Positions 43,638 through 53,607 of a stretch of DNA of 64,000 nucleotides are shown here, piece after piece (the first letter of the stretch is position 1; each line of letters opens with the position of its first letter). This DNA comes from Gliomastix tumulicola (Eukaryota > Ascomycota > Sordariomycetes > Hypocreales > Bionectriaceae). The translations under genes were made by a program, and so were the position numbers. The notes under the pieces were generated by a model that saw nothing but the letters and a program-made list of their open reading frames with translations, was not told the DNA's origin and did not search any database. Location: positions 4,983,782 to 5,047,781 of the forward strand of contig BCHX01000003.1 in assembly GCA_001599755.1 (NCBI GenBank), read 5' to 3'.

Positions 43638-45582
43638 TCATTTCGCCTCAACGGCCTCAACGCCCTTAGTGACAGTGCTTGCAGTCAACTTAGGGTCAAA
43701 TCCTTGTAGGACTTCGACGTCCCCACGGCGGACGGCAGCCAAGTCTGGGACGTCGAGCTGTTTTCTGTCATCAAACAGTGCATCAATCTCCTCCAGAGTC
43801 TTGCCACGAGTCTCGATCCAGCACAAATACACGTAGAGAAGCTCGAGGGCATCCCAGCTGCCAAAAACCATGTACGTCTTCCATTCAATAGCCTTGAGAG
43901 CGAATGGGAAGACGTATGTGGTAAAGACGCTTCCAAGAGAGTCAGTTGCCAAGAACACTCATTTGAAATAAAACACATTTGTTCTGCTACGATAGTGGAA
44001 TGGGATAATGTGAAAACTCACCCCAAGAGAGCAATCGTGAGCGTGTAAATCGCCATGCCACTGGCACGAATGGAAAAGTTGAGGACTTCGGGCGGATACA
44101 TGACCGACAGCGGCGTCCAGCCAAATGAATAAGCGCCCTGGAAGAGGAAGATCATGGCCACGGTGGCGTAGCTTCCTGACGTGTTCTCTCCTCCAGTGAA
44201 AACTATCACACAGGTCAATAAATGATGGAAACAAGACAGTATAGTCTCAAAGAAGGGGGGGGGGGGGGGGGAGCGAACATACATTTCGTGAGGACTCCGA
44301 CGAGGAAGATGAACACTACCATGCCAGCGGTCGAGGCAATGGCTAAGAACCGTCGTCCCATCTTTTCTGCCAGGGACGTGCCGGTGAGAGCGAGAGCGAG
44401 GCAGAACACGGAGAGCACAATATTGACCTTGAGCTGCTGGGTGGCGTCAGTAATACCGGCCTGCTGCAACATAGTTCCGAGATAGTAGCTTCAGGACTCG
44501 TCAGCAAGGGGTACTCGATGCCGAAATGGGAAACAGATGTGTGTGCTCACGAAATGACAGTGTTTCCAGAGACGCTGCCAATGACGGCAACAGAGAGTGC
44601 CAGCGACATTCGCTTTCTATTGACTGGGCTCTTCATCGTCTCCGCCCATGTGAGCTTCTCGCCCGACTCCTTCTCGAAACGCAACGTCTCGGTGATTTCG
44701 GTAATCTCGGCAACCACAAGAGGGTCCTCCTTGTCGCCTCCAGCATTGCAAATGGCAATAACTTCAAGAGCCTCTTCCACACGGCCTTGGTATGCCAGCC
44801 AGCGAGGCGACTCGGGAATGAAGGGCAGGATCGCGATGCAGAAGAGGCTCGGCAGCGCTTGAAGAACGCTGGGCACCCTCCAAGCCCAGGTGCTGCTGAT
44901 CTGGAATGTACCGTAGGTAACGCCCGAGGCAATCAGGCCTCCGACGTACCAAAAGTCGTAGAAGAGGCCGAGCGCAAACGGCCGCCACTTCATCGGCGTC
45001 GTTTCCGAGACGTACGTAGGGGTGGCAACCTTGCTCATAGTCGTGCCGAATCCAATCACCATCCTGCCGATGACGAACATGACAATGTTTTGGGCGGCTG
45101 TCTGCAGAAGGACACCGACCAGGGCAATTATGGCCGCCCAGAACATGCCTTGCTTCCTACCCCATCGGTTGCTGATGTAGCCGCCAAAGGGAGTGGACAG
45201 AGCACCGCCAATCCAGATTGCCGAGGTGTTGAGAGCAAGGGTTGCAGTCGTCAGGTGGAAGTATTGATTGTACTGGGGCAGGATGTTGAGTCCGTTGGTC
45301 ATGGAGCCATCGTACCCCAATGTCTGTCAGGCCGTTAGCCGAGTTACAAAGAAGACAGGAATAACATTACGGTTGAGGTGATGGCAGAGGCACTGATGAT
45401 GAGGCCCGTGATGACTGCCTGGGAGCGAGGAATTCTCTCCATCTTCTTGTCGATTGTGCGAAGGCAGGCAATGTTGGGGTAGATTCTTCTAAGCTGCTGA
45501 AGACTGACCCAACTTTGAAAATGTCCGTCCTCAATTGACGTTATAAGATATTTCTCCCTATACTGACCATGTATCGATGCAT
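43638..45582 (-). CDS. MFS transporter, sugar porter family
   Basis: Predicted plasma-membrane proton symporter of the sugar-porter type, closest in style to fungal lactose/hexose permeases. I assemble six exons: 45582-45568, 45496-45371, 45323-44551, 44488-44283, 44202-44022 and 43929-43638, giving 530 aa, normal for the family. Motifs: TTLGYDGSMTNGLNILPQY (TM1), NRWGRKQG between TM2 and TM3, IGRMVIGFG, PESPRWLAYQGR, and the C-terminal WIETRGKTLEEID. About 12 hydrophobic segments are present. The first coding exon is only 15 bp and is the weakest part; the alternative is a start at 45442. One intron holds a C17 run. Head to head with the DUF1479 gene and between two oxygenase genes, so it may import the cluster substrate. 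Confidence 0.88.
44255..44271. repeat. G17 homopolymer inside a transporter-gene intron
   Basis: Seventeen consecutive G on the + strand (C17 in sense), starting about 11 nt after the 5' splice site. It is the second such tract in the window, in the same position relative to a donor site as the one at 4316-4331. Confidence 0.95.
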
Positions 45583-46032
45583 CTGCTACGCTATCTCGCA
45601 CAATATCACACCAAACGAGCGTTATCGGGGGGAAATCAACAAGCCAAAGAAGATATCCGCATACGAGTCGAGTTATCTCGCCCGGAGCTAAAACTAACTG
45701 ACGATAAAGATATCTTATCCATTAGTCCAGGACCTGAGTCAAGATTACCCACCTAACACCTCCAAGCGTTATCAGATTAGCGGCAGCCGGGGGCCATCGC
45801 TATCTGTGTGCTCAGCTCGGCCGAGCTGATCAACTTGCCCGGGGACGGCGGACTAGAATGTGAGTGTTGGCGGCCTGGCTTTTCAAGGCTTCGAGGCTTC
45901 CGTAAGATGATTTGGGAGTTTTTTCAATCCTGTTCAAAGCACACTCTGGTATGCTTTAGGAATCGCATTTTTTTCACCTTCACAATTCAGTCTGTTGCAA
46001 CGCTCAACCCACACGACCAGCTGGGGAGAAAG
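45583..46032. promoter_or_regulatory. divergent promoter of MFS transporter and DUF1479 genes with 18-bp palindrome
   Basis: A 450-bp head-to-head intergenic region. At 45812-45829 lies a perfect 18-bp palindrome with TCGGCCGA at its centre (45817-45824), the same core as in the other divergent promoter of the cluster. Confidence 0.6.
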
Positions 46033-47498
46033 ATGTCCTCCAAACTCGAAAAGTGGCCACAATGGCCGGAATTCTCCATTGAAGGCGCAGAACTGGACCA
46101 ATACTGCCTCGACTTGAAGAAGAGCATCATCGACACCTACGGAGAAGAAAAGCTCAAGTCCAGCTGGGTCCAGGTTTGCGACAAGCTACAGAGTGTCACC
46201 GACGACATAATCCGCCATGGAACCGCCCTGATCCCCGACCTGTCCTTCAAGGACGTCGAGAATCTTACCCCCGAGACGCGGCAGAAGATCATCTCCCGTG
46301 GGTGTGCCGTTGTTCGTGGTGTCATTCTCGAGAATGAGGCTTCAATGTGGTTCAATGATCTGAAGGGTTTCATCAACAGGAATCAAGGTTCCACGTCAAC
46401 ATCGGGTAAGAGAGCGACCTGGGGCCGTTGCAACGTCCAGAAACCCCGTCCTTTTCGTCGGCAGCCTCACTCACTAACGATTCTGAAAGGATGGCCAGAG
46501 AGGAACCCCATCCTCCGACTCTATTGGACGCCGACGCAGCTGGCTGCTCGTTCCCACCCAAATCAGCTGACCATGCAGAGACAGCTCAACTCGCTCTGGC
46601 ACGACGCCAGCGGCGACAAAGGCTTCGTCGAGCCTCTGTCGTATGCCGATGCCTTCAAGATTCGCGTCCCAGGACTCAAGTTTGATGGGCTCGGTCCGCA
46701 CATCGATGCCGGCAGTCTATGCCGATGGGCTGATCCTGTCTACCGCAATGTCTACGACAGCGTCTTCTCCGGGAGGCCCCACGAGCTTGATCTCTTCGAT
46801 CTTGGGAAAAGGAAAGATTCGAACCAAGCAATGTTCGATAAGGGGGCGCAATCTACCGTCCTCCGAACATTCCAGGGTTGGACGGCACTCACTCACCTCG
46901 AGTCTGACCAAGGCGGCATGCTTCTGTACCCGAACCTGGAAAGCGTCATCGCCTATGTCCTTCTCCGTCCGTTCTTCAAGGCTCCCGAGGATGCTGAAGA
47001 TATCCTAGATGCTAAGAAATGGACCCTTGACACGGAGTCGGCTTGGTTCCCCGGCACGTTCCGCAACAAGAGCCAGATGGCCAGCCCTACGTCACACCCG
47101 CACCTGAAACTGCGCGAGTGCATGGTACATCTACCGGAGCTCGGCCCTGGAGATAGTGTCTGGTGGCATAGCGACGTAAGTGCTCTATCCTTTGCTACTG
47201 CCTCTTCTCAGCTTTTTTCCCCTTCCAGCTAATCCTGCATCTCCTCTAGATGCTCCATGCTGTAGAGGTCGAACACAACGGACCTGAAGAAACTGCCGTC
47301 ATCTACATCGGGGCCACCCCAAGTACGGCAATCAATGAGAAATACATCAGTCAGCAGCTAGTAGACTTCCGCCAAGGTCATATTCCTCACGACTTCCGAC
47401 CGGGTTTCGATGCGGACGAACGCAAGCTCAAAGGGTTCCTTGGCGAGGCTGGTATCGTGAGCGAAGCCGGTCGTCGGGCATTTGGGATCAAAATTTAG
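46033..47498 (+). CDS. DUF1479 family protein (YbiU-like, putative Fe(II)-dependent oxygenase)
   Basis: Uncharacterised family with a cupin/2-oxoglutarate-dioxygenase-like fold. Three exons, 46033-46405, 46490-47175 and 47250-47498, give 435 aa, usual for the family. Conserved blocks: ISRGCAVVRGVI, LRLYWTPTQLAARSHPN, FKIRVPGLKFDGLGPHIDAGSLCRW with a candidate HxD iron site, RTFQGWTALT, WFPGTF and GPGDSVWWHSD followed by MLHAVE with a candidate distal His. The start at 46033 is the first ATG of the frame; the open frame back to 45808 begins with GTG. Divergent from the transporter, 450 bp apart. The reaction is unknown; oxidation of a compound delivered by the transporter is an inference from context. 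Confidence 0.88.
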
Positions 47499-47499
47499 G

Positions 47500-47500
<1 letters not shown>

Positions 47501-47530
<30 letters not shown>
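47501..47530. repeat. (GA)n microsatellite in the DUF1479 3' UTR
   Basis: Thirty bases of GA repeat with one interruption, a few bases after the stop codon. Confidence 0.95.
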
Positions 47531-47531
<1 letters not shown>

Positions 47532-47589
47532 CGATAAACATAGTGAAATTAAAAGCAACTACAGGTGCAGGGAGTTTTATTCCGATATG

Positions 47590-50310
47590 CTACGGTTCAT
47601 CTTCTGGATTATCAAAGTCGAGAACGTCCTGTCCATAATTAGTAGAAAAGTCGGCATTCCTGAGCGGATCCAGGGCCACATTGTCCATCATGTTCCAGGA
47701 TAGGGATTCGTTGAACCAAGATTCGAGCTCATCGTCTTGCCCCAACCAAGAGCGATCGGGATCAGTGCTAGGCAACCTCGACCCAGTATTGTTCCCCTGG
47801 CTCTGTCTAGCAGCCTCGATTGTGCGGTGAGGAGGAGGAGGAGGAGGAGGACGCTCTGCCGCAAAAACTTCGCTTGTCGTCTCTTCCAGGTTCCTCCGCA
47901 CTGCGCCCAGATCAATGGCCAAATCCCTAGCGTGCATCGAGAGCCCTGTGTCACGCCGCTGCTGCTCCTCGTCGAGGAGGTCCAAGAGAATGCGTGCGCC
48001 GCGCACGGCCATTCTGTTTTGCTTGCTCTGGGAAAGACCGGAGATGGCCGTGTGGACTAGCTGCCGATGTCTTGCTGACTCGGCTGTCAACTGCTGCCGA
48101 TGAAGGAGATCGAGAGTGATGATGATGCCAGCGCCTATCGTGAAGGCTGGCACGATCCAGAGGTCCGCCACGGTGTAGGACTTGACTCGTGCATATTCGC
48201 GCAGGATGGTCAGTGATGCTGAGATGCAGGTGCTCCTTGTGTACGCGTACATGGGAGAGCGAAAGCTGCGTATCAGGAATGCTCGGTGGATCATGATGAT
48301 CTGTTCCAAGCTGGTCAGCAAATGGGGGAACGATGAGTTAAGGCGCAGCCATAAGTAAGTAGGTACTTGCCTTGTCTGCTGCGCTGATTGTCAACGTTTT
48401 CCGAGCCCAGGTGACCCATGGCGGCCAGCTCGGATCCTCCGGTGTCTGACGCAGTAGGAATGAAGGTATCTGGGAGACGAAGTTTCTCATCCTGAGGTCC
48501 ATTTCTAGGATGTGTTGATAATGTTTCTCTGGAGCGGAGGAGTCCGCTTCTCGTGGACCGTCGATGAGTCGCGGCATGAGATATGCCACTATTGCATTGC
48601 CTCCGTAAGCAATCGCACGGCATGACAAAAGACAAGGCCAACTACTCACTCTTCGCAAGGACCAGGCAGTACGAACTTATTGTCGGCTCGTTGCTCGGCA
48701 CTTCGACCAAGTCGTGATCATCGCAGTTCTTGGGCAGCGACGTTGAGAAGTGCTTGGGATGGATGGCTTGCACCACGTTAGCGGATATGCACCCAGCATC
48801 AGGTTCGGCGTTCAATCATCGTCATACTGTATGTGTCCGCGAACGGCACGGCAAAATAGTCCTGGATAACCAACTGCCACCAGACACGTCTGCAGACTTG
48901 TGCATGAACCTCGTCCTCCCAGTCACTAGCGGTTGCTAGGACAGCATGGGCGTCTCGGTCCTTGACTTTATCCAGCCCCAGGCATTGCGCAATACGTATC
49001 GCCGCGCTCAGGTGAATGTAGTGGGCGTTGCTCTGACCAAGCGGATGCGCGACGAGTGTAGATATTACAATGGCCTGGATGGAGAAGACTGTATGAAAAC
49101 AAAACATTAGCTGGCGGCCCCAGTCATCACGTCGTGGGATGATCTGGGCGGGTCAGTGCTCACTCGTGTGTGTCGCCATGAAGTTATTCTGGTGCAATGT
49201 TGAGACTGTAGAGTTGTACCATTTTTCGGCCATGCACTTTGAGCTTGGCTCCATCCAGGCCTCTGGACAGCACCACGCAGCGCTCTAGGTATTGCCAGCA
49301 TTAGCCAGAACTGGCACGTTCGTATGTTGGAGAGGGAAACATACCGAAAGGACCGAGAGATACAACGAGATCCAGCTCAGATCTTGCATGGCGCCCGTGT
49401 CCCAGAACGCCTCACACTGCTGCAAGAATGTGGGTGAGTGTATCGCATTGTGGTGCCAGCAGAGATGGTGAATGTGGAAGTTCACCAGCGACTGGGCCTG
49501 GTTCCTGGGCGGGAGCTCCAGCTGCGACGTCCATGAGTTGGTCAGGTCAGAGGTACCAACCGCTGCTACTGGCGACGATTTGTTGCTGCTCCTGCTGTCG
49601 CCCTGACTCTGTGGACGGTAAGTTCTACCCCAGGCAAGATACTCGAGTGTGAGGGCAAGGACACTATGGTCAATCTTGCTGCCTGCGTCTGCTGAATCTG
49701 CTGCAATAGAGTGCGAAGAAGAGCTTGGGGACTCATCTTCTACTTGTCCTACCCGTCTTTCATCATCCGCGACCACCATTTGAACAGCAGGCAGAGTTGA
49801 GCCAGTAGCAGTAGCAGTAGCAGTAGCAGCCACTGCGGCTTGGTTTTGCGATACGTGCTGCTCTTGCCTATCGTCGATACTGTCACTGTTTTCGTTCGCG
49901 TTGGACGATGACCCAATCGCCACGATGCGCTCATCCAGAAGCTGCAGCAACGCACTTGGTGGTACCCCGTGGATCTCGTCCCGGAGACTCTGGAGGGCTC
50001 TGAGCTCAGCACCCTTCTCGATCCAAGCCCGTCGGGTGTTCAGCTGCACGGGCGGGCGGGAGCAGAGGCGGCTTTGACCCTGATCGATGCATCGCTGGCA
50101 GGGAATCGTCTTGCTACAGCGCACTTTTGATCTGGCGCAATCTGCAATGATGACGGGGAGTTAGTGTCTTGCGATGTGCCTTGGTCAAACACCAAATGCA
50201 AACAAAGGAATGAACGAATGAACGAATGAGCAGGGCTGGTTGATCTTACTGAGACAAGAAAGACTTGGTCGTTGAGACACCTTTTGCACTCTGTTGGCGC
50301 TCATGTTCAT
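47590..50310 (-). CDS. Zn2Cys6 fungal transcription factor with Fungal_trans domain
   Basis: Nuclear binuclear-zinc-cluster regulator, a candidate controller of the cluster. Seven exons, 50310-50250, 50141-49345, 49284-49164, 49088-48828, 48766-48650, 48588-48371 and 48300-47590, give 761 aa. The zinc cluster is split by intron 1 and has spacing CX2CX6CX5CX2CX8C with CARSKVRC at its heart. A Ser/Ala-Thr-rich linker follows, then the Fungal_trans region: HHLCWHHNAIHSPTF, SAAIRIAQCLGLD, CRRVWWQLVIQDYFAVPFADTY, FSTSLPKNCDDHDL and IIMIHRAFLIRSFRSP. Intron 6 uses a GC donor (AAG/GCAAGT). The C-terminus has a Pro-rich tract. The phase of every junction is consistent. It is convergent with the DUF1479 gene. 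The target is inferred from position only. Confidence 0.88.
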
Positions 50311-51421
50311 GTCGTCGCCCGGTCCTCACTGGAGTATTGCAGTGATACTGTCGAAGATAAGGATGGTGAGTTTCTCCTGGCAGGTTAGTTAGTTCCGTGC
50401 AGTGCACGCAAGTTTCAGGCAGAGGGCCCTTAATACTTAATAGGGACTTCTTATCTGGATAAGAACCCATTTAACTAGTACTAGTCTAGTGATGTCTTAT
50501 CTGCGGGTCTACTAATAGTACTATGAACTTCTATGGAGCTCTCTTACTCCGTACCATCCAATTAGAAGTTTAGTGTAGCAGGACACAATTGCAGATTGGT
50601 AGACACACCGCTGCTCCAACAGAGCAAGCTCATGATGGCAGTTGAGGCGAAGTTACTTCACCACAAGACATAGTCGTCGACGAGAATCAAGACTCTTGTC
50701 TCGACCTGCTTCATCAGCTCGGCGACCTGGCTACGGCATCATCCTTGGTGTTGGTCTCCCGCTGCCTCCGGTCGCGGTGCTGCAGGCCGTTGCATCTGAT
50801 AAAGTTGATGACGGGTGCTATGGTTGGAACCAGGAGGTGTCGTGCCGTCACAACTGAGACGCCCTCGCCGTCCATCGGGGCGCGAGTAAGGATGAAAGAA
50901 ACCCATCGCTTACCCAGAAAGCATGATCATTAACAAAGACCGTGCTGGAGATAGTTGCAGCCTGAAAGGCAGTGAAGGGCCTTGTGAAGGGGGGAATGCT
51001 CTGTTCGAAAAAACCGCCGTCATGAAATGGCCAATACTCTCGTACAAGTCTAAATGGGCTGAACAGCAGCCAAAGGACAGGAATCACATATCGCCCGCCA
51101 CGTCCCTACAGAGAGAAGATCGCATAATTTTCACAAGAACCCTGTGAGACAGTTGCACTCGTTGACTACGAAGGTCGCATTGCCCGCAAATGTTTCGCCA
51201 CTGACAGCGGGATGTTCGACGATCGTTGATATATTTGTATAGATACCTGTCGACTTCATCACCTTATCTCATAACTCGAAGACCCCAATTGTCTACCAAT
51301 GCTATGAGGCATTACGATCAAGTCTCCTCGATCACCATTAGATGTAAGAACGCAAGCTACTCTCCAACAATTCCCCCTCAACCCTGGTACGTTCAACTTA
51401 TGAGTAGTGCTCCGGTCCTTC
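50311..51421. other. 1.1 kb intergenic region between TF promoter and defensin-like gene
   Basis: Upstream of the regulator gene. Two short overlapping frames (50642-50857, + and 50848-51087, -) were examined and not accepted. Confidence 0.5.
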
Positions 51422-51689
51422 TCAGACTGGGTAGCCACATTTGCAGGCACTATTACCAAATTAGTGAAAGAGGAGAGAACAGACGAGATCGTAAGTATTC
51501 ACCCCTTATCGCAATATCCGAACGCACCGCTGCCCCATTTCTCTTTGCACTATCATAATTAGCTAGATCGAAAAACAGTGAAAGCAGTGTACTTACCTGA
51601 ATATCGCAGGCCAAGGGCTGACACGCTGCCGCGGCTCCCTGGAAGAAGACGGCAGCCGCGATGTAGAGGGTCAAAATTTGGAGCTTCAT
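51422..51689 (-). CDS. small secreted six-cysteine defensin-like peptide (CS-alpha-beta pattern)
   Basis: Predicted secreted antimicrobial-type peptide. Three exons, 51689-51597, 51549-51503 and 51449-51422, give 55 aa. A textbook signal peptide of about 21 residues (MKLQILTLYIAAAVFFQGAA) leaves a mature part of about 33-34 residues. The six cysteines follow C-X4-C-X3-C-X11-C-X4-C-X1-C, containing the CxxxC and CxC of the cysteine-stabilised alpha-beta fold and a GYC before the fourth Cys, as in fungal defensins of the plectasin type. Introns are only 47 and 53 bp but have GTAAGT/GTGAAT donors, TAATTATGATAG/GGTAATAG acceptors and GCTAAT/ACTAAT branch points. TATAAATA lies about 91-98 nt upstream. 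The disulfide pattern, activity and expression are inferred; a different cysteine-rich effector is the alternative. Confidence 0.77.
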
Positions 51690-51779
51690 TGTTTAGTAAG
51701 AGGATGATGGTAGGTCGCTGTTGCTTGGGTTTGTTCTAGTTATGAGCAAGCCGGGATTCAGAGGAGGAATTTAGCTCTG

Positions 51780-51787
51780 TATTTATA
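51780..51787 (-). promoter_or_regulatory. TATA box of the defensin-like gene
   Basis: TATAAATA on the minus strand, 91-98 nt upstream of the ATG at 51689, a good spacing that supports the small gene. Confidence 0.6.
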
Positions 51788-53070
51788 TTGAAACCGTCTC
51801 GGCCTGAGGGTGGATGGTTCTTCGAAGTACCAGGATCTAGCTTAACGGTGTCTTCCGATATGCGCAACACGAACTCCCGCTACTATCAAACAGTGCTTGA
51901 AACTCTCCACTGCTCGGGGATCATCTTACATAACACCAGCCAAAATTGAGACAGCGGAGACGATCACCCATTCTTTTCCCATCAAGCTAGAAAGCTGCTT
52001 ACTCAAAGAGGTAAATTCGTACTTCGTATAACTCCTAGGTCCAAATAGGGCAAAATGTTGCTCCGCCACCAGGGGTTTAAGGAGCCTTATCCGTGTAATC
52101 TTGCTCGGCGGGTTGTGTACGATAGAAGCGAAATACGAAAAGTGGATAAGCATAAGGCAGGAAAGACGGCCGCCTGTCAGCCTCCGAAGTGGGCTCACCG
52201 CTGGAGTGCGCCGTCACGGACGTAGTCAACGAGCACGGCATCTCGAAAGGTGACATTACAGACCCTTTTCGGACGATCGCTATTTGTCATGTCTATGCCG
52301 GAGTTCGACGTCGTATTCGAGCCCGGGCGAAAGCTGCAGCCGGCCGAGCTATTCGAACATCCATTTACCATGGAAGTCATCGACACTGGTTTTGACAAAC
52401 CTGCGAATGCCACATATTTACTCTACGGTTTCCACTGGTGCTTAAGGCTCATTCAGACCGCTCGTTTAAGAAACGTCGGGTCAGGCAATCAAGGGAACAG
52501 CTATCGTGTCTCGACATTAAGATGATAATTCCTTCCGCGAGCCGGAGCGGAAGAATGCATCATGGATCTTGAGTGGCAGCTCAAATCTCAGCCGAGCAGA
52601 GACAGATTAATGATGCAAATGTAAGACAGCATTACTTACAGCAAGAACGAGACTACAGAGTAGATTAGCGGCCACTTGAGGGCAGCAGTTGTCTGTGCCC
52701 ACTAGGGAGACCAGGGCCTCTCTCGTTTGCTTTCGTACCCGTGGCTCGCGTCTACGAGGGAACCGAGATTAGAGAACAAGCCCCTGACTAAGCCCTAGAC
52801 GGCTAGGAGGCGCTCTCGCTCGAAATGCCCTCCATACGAGTACTACGCGATGATGCGGGGGCGGCAGAACACGAGACTCAACCCGTCAACAGTAAGTTTT
52901 ATATGAGTCCAGCTCTTCCACCAAGGTCTTGCACATTCTCAAGCAGCCCATTCCCATCAGGCGTCCTTTCGCTCTAAACCTACTTGCCAGGCTCTGCGCA
53001 TCCGGAGAAGACTCTCCCATCCGCAACAAGCCGTCCACTCATTTGAACCCCCCCTCTTTCAACTGCAAAC
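51788..53070. other. 1.3 kb intergenic region between divergent small secreted protein genes
   Basis: Contains an unassigned frame at 52289-52525 (+) with protein-like composition but no recognisable domain. Otherwise empty. Confidence 0.45.
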
Positions 53071-53607
53071 ATGAAGCTGCTCCCCACCGCCGTCTTTCTC
53101 CTTGTAGCCTGCACCGACGTTGCCTCCGCCTGGCGCATGCGTCTGTACAAGGGCCAGAGGCACACCGGAGCCACCTCTACCACTGCCGGAAAAGGCATAC
53201 CCGGCAAGGCCTGCCATAGGATTAGCGGCTTCAAGGGCCCGAACCTTGCGGGCAAGTTCAAGTCGCTCAAGTACTGGCCGCACGACCCCACGCACAACAC
53301 CGACTGCGGCGTCTACTTTTACCGCTCGAGGGACTGCACGACCGGCAAGGGCGACGGCTACACCGGCTTCTTTATCTGGGAATCGACCGGGTCAGCCAAT
53401 GAGCCGTACCACTCGATGAAGACGACATGCAAATACGCCAACTACAAGAGGTCCGAGGTGGAAGGCGACGACGGCAACTGGAACGCCACGGCGACCGCGC
53501 TGCAGGCCATTGATGAGGAGTACCTCGCCGACTTGGAGTACTCAGAGGACCTAGAGGGCCTGGATGACTGGGTGATTTCCGAGCAGGATGAGGAGTACGA
53601 AGATTGA
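53071..53607 (+). CDS. small secreted cysteine-containing protein of unknown function
   Basis: I do not recognise the family. The single exon gives 178 aa with a signal peptide (about 1-20, MKLLPTAVFLLVACTDVASA). The mature part has four to five cysteines (in KACHRISG, TDCGVYFY, RDCTTGKG and TTCKYANY), so two disulfides are likely. The first about 110 residues are basic and Gly/Tyr-rich, and the last about 45 are strongly acidic (LADLEYSEDLEGLDD, EQDEEYED). The domain with KGxxH, FxSLKYWP and CGVYFYRSRDC resembles small secreted proteins of plant-associated fungi in general style. An N-glycosylation site (NWNATA) is present. It could be an effector or wall protein. It is divergent from the defensin-like gene, 1.4 kb away. 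Confidence 0.8.
   Translation: MKLLPTAVFLLVACTDVASAWRMRLYKGQRHTGATSTTAGKGIPGKACHRISGFKGPNLAGKFKSLKYWPHDPTHNTDCGVYFYRSRDCTTGKGDGYTGFFIWESTGSANEPYHSMKTTCKYANYKRSEVEGDDGNWNATATALQAIDEEYLADLEYSEDLEGLDDWVISEQDEEYED

Noticed and set aside
50642..51087. Two overlapping short frames on opposite strands upstream of the regulator
   Set aside because: Neither has a signal peptide or conserved pattern, and trial splicing gave no convincing product.
52289..52525. Plus-strand frame with protein-like composition (starts MSMPEFDVVFEPG)
   Set aside because: It has an ATG but no domain I recognise, and I cannot find plausible further exons; it may be a gene relic but evidence is too thin to annotate.
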